This document shows, piece after piece, positions 47,101-55,074 of a DNA stretch of 64,000 bases. Source of the stretch: Spongilla lacustris (taxonomy: Eukaryota; Porifera; Demospongiae; Spongillida; Spongillidae); NCBI GenBank assembly GCA_949361645.1, contig OX442416.1:3030146-3094145 (forward strand), written 5' to 3'. The position numbers were made by a program, and so were the translations under genes. Every line of letters begins with the position of its first letter. Positions within the stretch are counted from its first letter, which is position 1. The notes under the pieces were generated by a model. The model was given only the letters and a program-made list of their open reading frames with translations, made no database searches and had not been told where the DNA came from.

Positions 47101-49576
47101 ACATTTTGGGGTCTTGAACATGCTCCATGCCAATATAGCGACATCCAATACTCCAAGGGGTCCAAACTCGCCTTAACTTTCGGTAGGAATACTCATATCG
47201 CTCCAAATTCGGTTTGTATATAAAGAGGTCCCTTAGCTAATGAATTGTTTTGTTCGTTAATTTTTATGCTCTCTGTTACGGAGATACAGTTGAACAAACT
47301 ACATGTACGTGCACGTTTTCGCGCTCGATCCCCGCCAATGATTTGAGCAAATCGCGTCCTGCTCAATGTATGGGGAGGCGGTGGTTATATCATTGGCGCA
47401 AATAGAGCGGGAAAAAGTGCACGTTGTTTGTTCAACTGTATCTCTGTAACGGATGATATAGAAATTAACGAACAGAACGATCCAATAGCTAAGGGACCGC
47501 TTTATGTACAAACCGAATTTGGAGCGATTTGAGTATTCCTACCGAAAGTTACGGCGAGTTTGAACCCCTTGAGGTATCGGATTTCGCTATACTAGCATAG
47601 AGCATGTTCAAGACCCCAAAATGTATAGATAAATGGTGTGGTATGAAGTGTGGAAAATAGGAAGCTAATAGCTTTAACTGTTCGAAAATTATAGCAATTC
47701 AAACGTAATGCCATTTTTATAGCATTTTTTAATAATATGCGCTACATGTAGGTCCCTTTTCTCGTGAACGATCCCATATCTTTATAGGGATATGTACAGT
47801 ATGTGTCACTACAAAGTTGGCACAACTCATTACGTTACTATCCATACTACGTTACATTTGTAGCGTAATACATGTACCTTGTCCCTCGTAAGGGTGTCTC
47901 TGTGTTTGTTCTGACAATGGGGTAAATCACCCGTGCACGTAACCTTTTGCATGTAACATTTTCCATTTACGCAATTACATGTAATGCAATCGTACTACAC
48001 TTCCTACGCTACTATTGTAGCGTAGCTTAACATGTTGTGCCAACTTTTATTTTATTTTATGCTGTGCAGGCACGTGCAGCAAAGAAGAAGACACAGCCAG
48101 CACCAGCAGCTGTTGGAGGAGGGGAACATGGAGATGATGTAGGTGGTTGAGTGAGGGTGTGTCGTACCTGACCACACCCCCTTGTGCACAGGTGCCCATC
48201 GGAGAGCTGTTTGTGTACCAGAGCATCCACACCATTGAGTACTGCCTGGGGACCATATCCAACACGGCCTCCTACCTCCGACTGTGGGCCCTGGGACTGG
48301 CCCACCAACGTATGTTCTTTTGCAATGATCATTCCATTAGTGGTCATGCTTCTTAAAATTGCTGAATTTGGTGTTTTCAAAGTTTTGGGGTATAGACCAT
48401 TAGTGGTGTGCATGTAGTGGGGGGGGGGCAGAAATTGAGAGCTGTTGTAGGGTAAACTAGCCTTTATTTCTACATGAAATTGCCACTTGCGTTTTTATTT
48501 GGGACAATTTTTAATTATTTTTTTTACAATGATCTCCGCTACATGCATGTGTGACACTTGGACCAGGGTACTCTAGTACAGCGTAAGGCACTATGCACCC
48601 AAACAAATAGTGTTTACTGAATTCATTTAGCTCATATTCATTTGGTGTTTACTATTACATGGATGCTGACTAAACTTGAAGTGCACACATTTACATGTAT
48701 GTGTACACATCACATACACTGTACATACATGTATGTCCACATACATGTATGTACCCTCATATCAACCCCCGTGGTACAGGGGGGTTGATATAGGAGTAGG
48801 GATACTGTACACACATTGTACCTCCTCTTCCCCATACATTATCACACACACACACACACACACACACACATTGCCCCTCCTCCCGTGCAGAACTCGCCCT
48901 GGTGCTGTGGACCATGGTATTGAACATGGCCATTCAATTTGGAGTGGGCAGTGCTCCCATTGGTGTGATCATCCTCTTTTTCCTGTGGGCATTTTGGGCA
49001 GGTGAGTGCTCACTGGAGTCTTGTTGGGTGGATCAGTAGATAATTTTAGCTGCTTTGTACAAAATTGTTCTGTGATCTGTACAATTTTGCTGTCTTTAGC
49101 TTTGACTGTGGCCATCCTGCTTATCATGGAAGGGCTGTCTGCCTTTCTACACGCCCTGCGTCTTCATTGGTTAGTAAACAAGCATGTGTTACACCACTAC
49201 ACTTTACACACATGCACACACACACACACACTTGTTAATTAATTCCTGCTATCATTGAGTTGGGGTGTTATTGGGAGCCATAAGACTATTGCAGGGAAAA
49301 GTTATGTGAAGTTGTATTGTATATCATATTTCAGCTACGATGTTTATATGCAGGCTGTGCAGCCTTGTCTTGTTACATGCATCAGTAGAACGTTTTTACC
49401 ACCTTGGTATCTTGTTTATGTAGGGTCTACATGTGTGTGCACATTGTTATGTTCTTTATTTTCAAACACAATGCAGGATTGAGTTCCAGAACAAGTTCTA
49501 TGAGGGGGATGGGTACCAGTTTGTACCCTTCTCGTTTAGTGATGTGTTGGCATCACAGCAGTCCACTACTGATTGA
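23465..49576 (+). CDS. ATP6V0A: V-type proton ATPase 116-kDa subunit a (V0 sector)
   Basis: Subunit a forms the proton half-channels of V0 beside the rotating c-ring in endomembranes. Coding exons: 23465-23560, 23619-23639, 23705-23783, 24912-25006, 26267-26453, 29124-29175, 29251-29377, 31041-31123, 31901-32072, 33049-33183, 33937-34087, 34515-34648, 34708-34910, 35564-35723, 36394-36512, 36741-36786, 37839-37922, 38782-38898, 38970-39065, 48070-48138, 48192-48309, 48891-49001, 49100-49169, 49477-49576. They sum to 2625 nt, 874 residues, slightly longer than the usual 830-840. Start [19 protein letters not shown] is the family N-terminus. Residues 1-400 are the cytosolic domain; then come membrane segments ([36 protein letters not shown]). 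The essential proton-path Arg is R772 in [14 protein letters not shown]829 and R839 lie in [18 protein letters not shown]. The extra length is partly a Cys-rich luminal loop in exon 14. Neighbours are unrelated repeats. Confidence 0.95.
23619..23639 (+). CDS. ATP6V0A: 21-nt microexon 2 of the V-ATPase a gene
   Basis: Encodes only GKIQFKD, a conserved segment of the family, between a TTTTTCAG acceptor and a GTGAGT donor. It is phase 0 on both sides, so skipping would remove seven residues without a frameshift. Confidence 0.9.
23936..24556. repeat. (CCCCT)n pentanucleotide array in intron 3
   Basis: About 600 bp of nearly perfect CCTCC/CCCCT repeats with two CCACC variants near the right end. 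The template strand is (AGGGG)n and could form G-quadruplexes. Large Pro/Ser/Leu and Gly/Arg/Glu frames here are artefacts. Confidence 0.95.
24662..24902. repeat. 17-bp CCCTACCCTAATGCTTA minisatellite
   Basis: About 14 copies, several with an extra TA (GCTTATACCCTACCC). The unit contains CCCTAA, the metazoan telomere C-strand word, but only one telomere word per unit. It ends five bases before the exon 4 acceptor region. Confidence 0.9.
25253..25279. repeat. Poly(C) run
   Basis: About 26 C residues in intron 4. Confidence 0.9.
25690..26240. repeat. Complex (TG)n(TATG)n array
   Basis: About 550 bp of TGTG, TATG and CATG units in intron 4, ending 30 bp before exon 5. Open frames of Cys/Val/Met or His/Thr/Tyr are by-products. 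Confidence 0.9.
26968..27382. repeat. About 21-bp minisatellite GGTCATCACTCTTTGTATAG
   Basis: About 19 copies, some with a short ATGTA insertion, in intron 5. Confidence 0.9.
27681..28074. repeat. 14-15-bp minisatellite GGTGGTAAGGTGAGG
   Basis: About 27 copies with one to three extra G residues. Each unit contains two overlapping splice-donor-like words, GTAAGG and GTGAGG. It lies in intron 5 on the transcribed sense strand. Confidence 0.9.
28095..28273. mobile_element. MITE flanked by TTAA
   Basis: TTAAGGTCGGCATACACAGG at the left pairs with GTGTATGCCGGCCTTAA at the right; TTAA stands at both ends, which suggests a piggyBac-like target site. Same family as 18899-19073. Confidence 0.75.
29176..29250 (+). 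other. 75-nt intron 6, in frame and without a stop
   Basis: The donor GTTAGT at 29176 and the acceptor CTCCCAG ending at 29250 give the family-like junction ARLMFVTGV. The intron is 25 codons long with no stop. Retention would therefore insert a hydrophobic segment (...[16 protein letters not shown]) into the cytosolic domain. Confidence 0.75.
29520..29720. repeat. (CCCT)n microsatellite
   Basis: About 50 CCCT units in intron 7. Confidence 0.95.
29970..30976. mobile_element. Non-autonomous hAT-type element in V-ATPase intron 7
   Basis: The terminal inverted repeats are TAGGCTTGAGCGTGTTCGGA at 29970 and its exact complement ending at 30976. The 8-bp sequence ATGTGTGG stands on both sides (29962-29969 and 30977-30984), which is the target duplication size of hAT elements. 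CGGAC/GTCCG-type subterminal repeats (TTCGGAT) are present. No transposase ORF is seen in the 1007 bp. Confidence 0.9.
31765..31828. repeat. (GT)n microsatellite
   Basis: GT run with TATG interruptions in intron 8. Confidence 0.9.
32095..32162. repeat. (GT)n microsatellite
   Basis: About 33 GT units starting 23 bp after exon 9. Confidence 0.95.
32460..32680. repeat. Degenerate minisatellite with GGGCCAGAG
   Basis: Six to seven units of 30-50 bp built on GGGCCAGAGTACATGT and TGGTCATGTGACA in intron 9. Confidence 0.75.
33185..33470. repeat. 19-bp minisatellite GTGTGTGCTGCATGCGTGC
   Basis: About 12 near-perfect units beginning immediately after the exon 10 donor. Confidence 0.92.
33690..33785. 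repeat. Short inverted repeat (MITE-like)
   Basis: GTATCATAGCAAAAAACATA pairs imperfectly with TTTTTGACACATAT and ATCATAATAGCAAAACATT on the other arm, about 95 bp in all. Confidence 0.5.
34252..34372. repeat. Short inverted-repeat element in intron 11
   Basis: GTTATACACTAGTGTATAAC at the left and CTGTTATACAGTAGTGTATA at the right are each near-palindromic and also complementary to each other. About 120 bp, MITE-like. Confidence 0.6.
36071..36385. repeat. 34-bp minisatellite running into the exon 15 acceptor
   Basis: Nine copies of CCATAGCCTCCATCATCTAC plus CCCCTGTGTTCTTG. The last unit leads directly into the pyrimidine tract CCCCTCTCTGTTCAG of the acceptor at 36393. Confidence 0.9.
36919..37020. 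repeat. 21-bp minisatellite TCACCCTGTGTGTTCAGGCCA
   Basis: Five copies of a 21-bp unit in intron 16 (first 20 bases TCACCCTGTGTGTTCAGGCC). Confidence 0.9.
37091..37368. mobile_element. MITE with TACCGTAGAGTACGTCAAGT ends
   Basis: TACCGTAGAGTACGTCAAGT at 37091 is matched by the complement ACTTGACGTACTCTACGGTA ending at 37368. TA at each end fits a Tc1/mariner-type target. It is 278 bp with no coding capacity. Confidence 0.8.
39291..40729. mobile_element. Long-TIR Tc1/mariner-like fold-back element in intron 19
   Basis: The left end is TA-CAGTGCTTCTCACAAAGAG and the right end its complement followed by TA (40730-40731). Arms of about 530 bp at roughly 90% identity flank a spacer of about 390 bp. 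TA target and CAGT termini are typical of Tc1/mariner elements; superfamily placement is inference. No transposase; the short ORFs on either arm are mirror images of each other. Confidence 0.8.
41335..41705. repeat. Minisatellite GGTACGTGTGCAGTAACTGC
   Basis: Ten units of 29-40 bp: GGTACGTGTGCAGTAACTGC followed by ATGAGAATAA or ATAAGAACAAGGGGGAA variants. Intron 19. Confidence 0.9.
41733..42004. mobile_element. Diverged MITE flanked by TTAA
   Basis: TTAAGGCC at the left and GTATGCCGGCCTTAA at the right; weakly related inside to 18899-19073 and 28095-28273. Confidence 0.55.
42277..42550 (+). pseudogene. P2X7-intracellular-domain-like (ballast-type) zinc protein
   Basis: The reading frame starts [14 protein letters not shown] followed by an acidic Ser/Glu/Asp stretch. 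Next come [15 protein letters not shown], then CCCCREL, then CITDHPEF and a final Cys. The order WCxCxxC...CCxE...CIT..P.F is the Cys pattern of the cytosolic domain of P2X7 receptors, which also occurs in stand-alone and transposon-linked proteins of many invertebrates. The ORF is cut short by the G20 run at 42555-42574, where GTGAGG could also be a splice donor. There is no channel domain here, so this is not a P2X receptor gene. Fold assignment is from pattern memory only. Confidence 0.55.
42723..42833. repeat. Perfect 111-bp palindrome plus a direct copy
   Basis: GTTCGCGTAACACAATCTCC...ATAGGATC is followed immediately by its exact complement, centred on GATCGATC. A direct copy of the left arm lies at about 42630-42690 with the preceding CCTTAGTAGGTGTGATGGCG. 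Confidence 0.85.
42853..43194 (-). CDS. THAP zinc-finger domain (two exons)
   Basis: The minus-strand start [11 protein letters not shown] carries the first Cys pair, then GVSFHHLP. An intron follows at 43015-43089 (donor GTAAGT, acceptor TTTCAG). The second exon continues WLLVLHLTD...[13 protein letters not shown], giving the Cys and His of the C2CH motif. With the intron removed the Cys-Cys spacing (45 residues) falls in the THAP range. Without splicing it would be about 70. THAP is a sequence-specific DNA-binding module of P-element-like and Harbinger/ISL2EU-type transposases, so it presumably bound this element's ends. The catalytic part is missing. Confidence 0.75.
   Translation of the reverse strand: MPHCIAKGCMNRDNKCPKGVSFHHLPPKNPSLLHHVSFCHAFQLAFVNTTCCDNIDRSFQWLLVLHLTDISINDANARVCSEHFTPEDYTSSLLSCVHGMRICRPKPPVCTLH
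43432..45123. repeat. 1.7-kb near-perfect palindrome in V-ATPase intron 19
   Basis: Sequence from CAATCCATAGTAGAGCACCA at 43432 is repeated as its complement ending at 45123. The arms of about 800 bp look essentially identical by eye. Around the centre (44215-44340) there is a T-run difference and a smaller inner hairpin (AGCCTGTAGCAGTGGGGGT and its complement). No long ORF. Flanked on both sides by ordinary intron sequence. A transcript would fold into a long double-stranded stem. Confidence 0.9.
45124..46946. other. Unassigned part of intron 19
   Basis: AT-rich intron with CATGTACATGTA words and TTTAATAATTC inverted words near 46330-46500. I see no exon or gene. Confidence 0.4.
46947..47776. 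mobile_element. Fold-back element family A, copy 1 (intron 19)
   Basis: The ends are TGGGATTGTTCACGAGAAAA and its near complement ending at 47776; the flanking bases are TATA and TAT. Arms of about 400 bp at roughly 88-90% identity meet at a core with CAATGTATGGGGAGGCGG. The same core and outer arms occur at 50345-51168. Confidence 0.85.
47777..48069. other. End of intron 19
   Basis: Intron sequence with repeated TACGTTAC-like words; ends in the exon 20 acceptor CTGTGCAG. No other feature. Confidence 0.4.
48843..48870. repeat. (CA)n microsatellite
   Basis: About 14 CA units just before exon 22. Confidence 0.9.
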
Positions 49577-50344
49577 CTGGATATTGTACAGTAGATAAAA
49601 TACAACATGTACATGTATGCTAGGACAGTGCTGTTGTCTGTATATTTTTTCAGTTGCTATTTTAAATGTATGTACTATGAATGGGGCTACACCCAACTGT
49701 GATCATCTTAACTTAATAATTCTTTTAATGCCCCAAACCATGCCGCAATTCGATCCAGTTTGCTGCACTGAAACCGGTTCGAGGCGTGAATGCAGAACTG
49801 CCTTAATTTTAACTCTCGATGTGACGTCATAACCGTTCGGTTTGGTTCTAAGTATAAGTAAAAGTGCGGGCTATTAACAACTTGGATATTTTGTTCAAAT
49901 AGATTTTTTTTTTTGCAACAATTCGCATTGTTCTACAAAGAGAAAAAAAATGTATATTCCAACGCTATATTACTTTAGTTTCGTGGCTCTCGTCCCCAGC
50001 CTGATATGCATTCGCCACTTTTCGATGTCTGTAATCCATCCGCTGCTGCGTATGTGGGTCTGGGGACGAGACTAATATTACTTATGCTGGTATCATCTTT
50101 TCTCATACTTTTGAATGTATGGAATTGAATGACCGCGCTAAGACAAACTGTGACGGTTGAACTAATATTCGCTATACAGATCTTACTATACATGCAACTG
50201 CAACCAAACATATAAGCAGTAACTGCCACACATAACTGTATTTTAAAATCATTTCTAGAAAACACTACTACATGCATGCAGGTGTTAAGCATACAATCAT
50301 GCCAAATGTGCAGGTCGATCACTCATAGTTACTGTAGAGATATA
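49577..50344. other. Downstream region of the V-ATPase gene
   Basis: No canonical AATAAA closely follows the stop; GATAAAAT at 49595 is the nearest weak match. A GTCTCGTCCCCAGAC-type MITE lies at 49985-50074. No coding sequence seen. Confidence 0.4.
49985..50074. mobile_element. Short MITE, CTCGT(A/C)CCCAGAC family
   Basis: CTCTCGTCCCCAGCC and GGGTCTGGGGACGAGACTA form the ends of a 90-bp inverted repeat. Related copies lie at 51603-51645 and 59568-59682, with a single end at 60480. Confidence 0.7.
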
Positions 50345-51168
50345 TGGGAAAGTTTACGAGAAAAGGGACCTAGCGTTTATTATAAAAAAGTATAATAAAA
50401 ATGCATTACGTTTGATTTGCCATAACTTCCGAACAGTTAACGCTATCACCTTCTGATTTTCAACACTTCATACTGCACCATTTCTCTATGGTAAAATACA
50501 TTTTGGAGTCTTGCACTTGCTCCGTGTCAGTATTGCAACGTTCGATACTCCACTGGGTTCAAACCCGCCATAACTTTCGGTAGGAGTAATCAATTCGCTT
50601 CAAATTCGGTTTGTAGGTAGAGAGGTCCTATACCTATCGATTTGTTCTGTTCGTTGATTTTTATGCCATCCATTACGGAGATACAGTTGAACAAACTACG
50701 TGCCAATTTTCGCGCTCAATTCGCGCCAATGATTTGGGCAAATTGCGTTCCGCTCAATGTATGGGGAGGCGGGGATTATAACATTGGCGCGAATCAAGCG
50801 GGAAAACGTGCACGTAGTTTGTTCAACTGTATCTCCGTAACGGATGGCATAAAAATTAACGAACAGAACAAATCGATAGGTATAGGACCTCTCTATCTAC
50901 AAACCGAATTTGAAGCGAATTGATTACTCCTACCAAAAGTTATGGCGGGTTTGAACCCAGTGGGGTATCGAACGCTGCAATACTGACACGGAACAAGCGC
51001 AAGACTCCAAAATGTATTTTACCATAGAGAAATGGTGCAGTATGAAGTGTTGAAAATAGGAAGTTAATAGCGTTAACTGTTCGGAAGTTATAGCAAATCA
51101 AACGTAATGCATTTTTATTATACTTTTTTATAATACACGCTAGGTCCCTTTTCTCGTAAACTTTCCCA
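50345..51168. mobile_element. Fold-back element family A, copy 2
   Basis: The ends are TGGGAAAGTTTACGAGAAAA and its exact complement ending at 51168, with TATA on both outer sides. The 824-bp element is almost all palindrome, with a short core around 50750. Arms are more alike than in copy 1, so this copy is younger. The 93-codon frame at 50642-50923 runs across the palindrome core and is not a credible gene. Confidence 0.88.
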
Positions 51169-52990
51169 TATAATTATATAAATTATATATATAAAATGTA
51201 CATATCGTGTTTCCACTTCCCAGGCATATCAGAATTTCCAATCGATATGATAAAGGTATTTCACAGGTCAGAGAAATCAACAATTATATGATTATTTTTT
51301 CATCTCCCCAACTTCCTTAATGTCGTCATGTGTCAGTAGCGGATAGCCGGTGGCTTTGGGAACTTTACCAGTGCTTTTCAGAAATGATATGGCAGCCCAT
51401 GATTAACACTGTGCTAAAACAATGTTATACTGCAGAGTATATTAAGTTGTATTATTCTAGAATACAAGTGTTATACAATTAGAGCGTATAACGGCAACAT
51501 CCGCTGGCGTATTCTGCTGTTATACCACTACCAAAGATGAACTGCGAGTATACTACTGTTATACAACACTCTCGTTACCAGACCCAACATGACGGCATTG
51601 TGTAGTCTCGTACCCAGACGTATTAATAATCTGGGTACGAGACTATGTACAACAGTATGCGCGTGAGCAAACTTTTGAACAGATACGAATCGCCTTTTCT
51701 CAAGCCTTGGAGGAGTCTGGGACAGCAATGTAACTGTTAGCAGCTACATATTGGTGTGTGTTGATCGCTCCGATCGTTAAATACTCCGTACTGAGTACAG
51801 TATGTTCCATGACGGCTACTTTCATCTGATCATGCACGTAAATTGGTAAGAATCCATGTGGCCCATACATGTACGTGGTGCATTCCGCTAGGTTGGCTCC
51901 TGCCAAATACCATAGAATTGGGCTCCGTTATTTAACCGTACCTCAAATGGGTAGCCCTTTGTCAGCTCTTAATTCGTGTGTCTGAGTATAGTACAATCCC
52001 ATGTACGAAACGTAAAAAACTTGTGTCTAGGAGTGATATAAAGGAGTGCGTTAATTGATGTGCGTGTCTAGGACTGTACATGTGAAGAGTTTTGTTGATA
52101 CGTGTGTAAGCTAGTGAAGTGAGAGGTGTAGAAACTATTTTGTGTATAGTAGTGAATATCAACACTCTAGATATCCTGTACACATAGCAATTCCAATTGC
52201 AGCAGCGGCGTAGCATTAGCACTTGCTAGAGAGGCTGCACAGGCGTGTGCATAGGCCTACATGTAGCGCACACGCTATACATTTTAACGAAGTAGACCGT
52301 TGAAAACTGATTAAAATATTATTTGTAAAATCCATCAGAACATTGGATGTGATGTTGTGTAGACTCTGACACTCACACAACCTGTGATGGACATTTGTCC
52401 CCATGAGTGCGCGTGTTCAAGTGGGTGTATTTCTCACCATGGTGTCACCATTCCATTTATACTCATTAAAGGCATATGTAAGCACATCTCTGTTGAGTTT
52501 GTGTGGGAATTTGATGTTATCCGATCACCGGATAGGCAGGTACAGCAGAAAAACTCGTGTTAGATATACAGGCCTCTAATGCTGGAACTGAATTTCTGGA
52601 ATGGAATAAATTTGGTTCAATGCCTTCACTTTGACCATATTAGGATGCTTACATATGTTCATGTCTATAAACATTCAATGGACAGGTGCTAAGGCCATTA
52701 TGCTTGCATGTGGCATAAGCATATTTATAAGACATGTACAGTAAAATTTGGGTAATGTGGTCACCTTGATATGTTCACATGCTATAGGGCACTGAGCTGA
52801 TCCTGGGTGTGCTATAGTGATCTGATCCCCAAGTGTAATGGTAGGGAGGGTGGATGTGGTGGCTCTAATGTTTACAGGTAGAGGTAGGGAAACAGATGTT
52901 CCCCTCCCTCTTTCTTTCTGTTCCCCTCCCTCCATTTATCAGTGCCCCTCCCACCCTACTCTCCTCATCCTCTGCCCCTCCCATGCTCCC
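51169..52990. other. Intergenic stretch without a recognised gene
   Basis: It holds TATACA-rich short inverted words (51430-51570) and the 43-bp MITE core at 51603-51645. No conserved exon seen. Confidence 0.4.
51603..51645. mobile_element. Minimal MITE of the CTCGTACCCAGAC family
   Basis: TAGTCTCGTACCCAGAC and its perfect complement GTCTGGGTACGAGACTA style ends, separated by only about 9 bp. It looks like two ends with the middle lost. Confidence 0.7.
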
Positions 52991-52999
52991 TCAGCTGCA

Positions 53000-53078
53000 G
53001 TTGGCAGGTAACCCTATTGCTGCCCATCAGGAATATCGTGTCAAGGTCGCTGCACACCTCTCCAAAGAGATTGTACAT
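53000..53078 (+). CDS. Possible orphan exon
   Basis: An open stretch reading GNPIAAHQEYRVKVAAHLSK then EIVH. It lies between acceptor-like TTGGCAG (or CCTCAG upstream) and donor-like GTAGGT at 53079. Codon pattern and splice sites look exon-like. The sequence does not match the transketolase N-terminus and its phase does not fit the next transketolase exon, so it may belong to another gene. Family not recognised. Confidence 0.3.
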
Positions 53079-53102
53079 GTAGGTCACATGCTGTGTCTCT
53101 TA

Positions 53103-54545
53103 TGTGCACAAGGGGAGTGTCACTGGTGCGCATGAGGGGAGTGTCACTGGTGCGCACAAGGGGAGTGTCACTGGTGCGCACAAGGGGAGTGTCACTGGTG
53201 TGCGCAAGGGGTGTGTCACTAGTGCGCACAAGGGGAGTGTCACTGGTGTGCGCAAGGGGAGTGTCACTGGTGCGCACAAGTGGGGTGTCACTGGTGCGCA
53301 TAAGGGGAGTGTCACTGGTGCACACAAGGGGAGTGTCACTGGTGCGCACAAGGGGAGTGTCACTGGTGCGCACAAGGGGAGTGTCACTGGTGCACACAAG
53401 GGGAGTGTCACTGGTGCGCACAAGGGGAGTGTCACTGGTGCGCACCAGGGGAGTGTCACTGGTGCGCACAAGTCGAGTGTCACTGGTGCACACAAGTCGA
53501 GTGTCACTGGTGCACACAAGGGGAGTGTCACTTGTGCGCACCAGGGGAGTGTCACTGGTGCGCACAAGGGGAGTGTCACTGGTGCACACAAGGGGAGTGT
53601 CACTGGTGCGCACAAGTGGAGTGTCACTTATGCGCACAAGGGGAGTGTCACTGGTGCACACAAGGGGAGTGTCACTAGTGCGCACAAGTGGAGTGTCACT
53701 TATGCGCACAAGTGGAGTGTCACTGGTGCACACAAGGGGAGTGTCACTTGTGCGCACCAGGGGAGTGTCACTGGTGCGCACAAGTCGAGTGTCACTGGTG
53801 CACACAAGGGGAGTGTCACTGGTGCGCACAAGGGGAGTGTCACTGGTGCGCATAAGCACAAGGGGAGTGTCACTGGTGCGCACAAGTGGAGTCACTTATG
53901 CGCACAAGGGGAGTGTCACTGGTGCACACAAGGGGAGTGTCACTAGTGCGCACAAGTGGAGTGTCACTTATGCGCACAAGTGGGTGTCACTGGTGCACAC
54001 AAGGGGAGTGTCACTTGTGCGCACCAGGGGAGTGTCACTGGTGCGCACAAGTGGAGTGTCACTTATGCGCACAAGTGGAGTGTCACTGGTGCACACAATG
54101 GGAGTGTCACTAGTGCACACAAGGGGAGTGTCACTGGTGCGCACAAGGGGACTGTCACTGGTGCGCACAAGTGGGGTGTCACTTATGCGCACAAGGGGAG
54201 TGTCACTGGTGCACACAAGGGGAGTGTCACTGGTGCGCACAAGGGGAGTGTCACTGGTGCGCACAAGGGAAGTGTCACTGGTGCGCACAAGTGGAGTGTC
54301 ACTTATGCGCACAAGGGGAGTGTCACTGGTGCGCACAAGGGGAGTGTCACTGGTGCACACAAGGGGAGTGTCACTTGTGCGCTCAAGGGGAGTGTCACTC
54401 GTGAGCACAAGGGGAGTGTCACTGGTGCGCACAAGGGGAGTGTCACTGGTGCGCACAAGGGGAGTGTCACTGGTGCGCACAAGGGGAGTGTCACTGGTGC
54501 GCACAAGGGGAGTGTCACTGGTGCGCACAAGGGGAGTGTCATGCT
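53103..54545. repeat. 24-bp minisatellite, about 60 copies
   Basis: The unit is GTGTCACTGGTGCGCACAAG plus GGGA, with variants TGCACACA, TATGCGCA and AGTGGA. Because the unit is a multiple of three, most frames on both strands stay open for hundreds of codons; the 501-codon frame is a by-product. Variant types (such as ACTTATGCGCACAAGTGGAG) recur in blocks, showing higher-order duplication. Confidence 0.93.
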
Positions 54546-54943
54546 GGTATGCTAAGTGTATCAGGAGTGATGCAGATAGCCGTGCTGGTGCAAAGTGAAA
54601 AGATTTTGAGTGATTCGGTTTTTATAGTTTCAATTCCGTCATCGCTATGACCCTCCCTTCCAACCTCCTCCTCCCTATCTCCCCCTCCCTCCTCCTCCTC
54701 CTCCTTTGGACAAAGATTATATGTCTTTCCTCTTCTATATCTGCAGCCATCCTACCTCGAGTGCATCAGCTGCGGAGATCTTAGCTGTGCTGTTCTTCTA
54801 TGAGCTGCACTACACCAGTAGGTTTGTCCTCTGGAGAGAGGGCATAGGAGGAAGGTCATGGGGGGAGGAGGGAGGGGGGCATTGTGCCAGGTGAAGGAGG
54901 GTTGTTTAAGGAGGTGGAGTCTGAGAGAAGAGGAGGGGGGGGA

Positions 54944-55074
54944 CAGTGGTATCCCTGTATGGCATCCTGTATAATGAATGTGTAGTTTTCTGAAAAGTCG
55001 CCTAGCACCAACTTAGGCGACTTTTCAGAAAACTACACATTCATTATACAGGATGCCATACAGGGATACCACTG
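54944..55074. repeat. Perfect palindrome with 61-bp arms
   Basis: The left arm 54944-55004 and right arm 55014-55074 are exact complements around a 9-base loop (GCACCAACT). The right arm is coding sequence of the transposon ORF that follows; the left arm is its inverted copy. Confidence 0.95.

Noticed and set aside
50642..50923. 93-codon ORF similar to the frame at 61484-61684 and to the mirror frame at 61294-61512
   Set aside because: The similarity is real at DNA level but comes from the shared palindromic core of a fold-back family; each frame spans the palindrome centre.
53093..54598. 501-codon ORF
   Set aside because: A 24-bp minisatellite is open in most frames on both strands; no sign of a protein domain.
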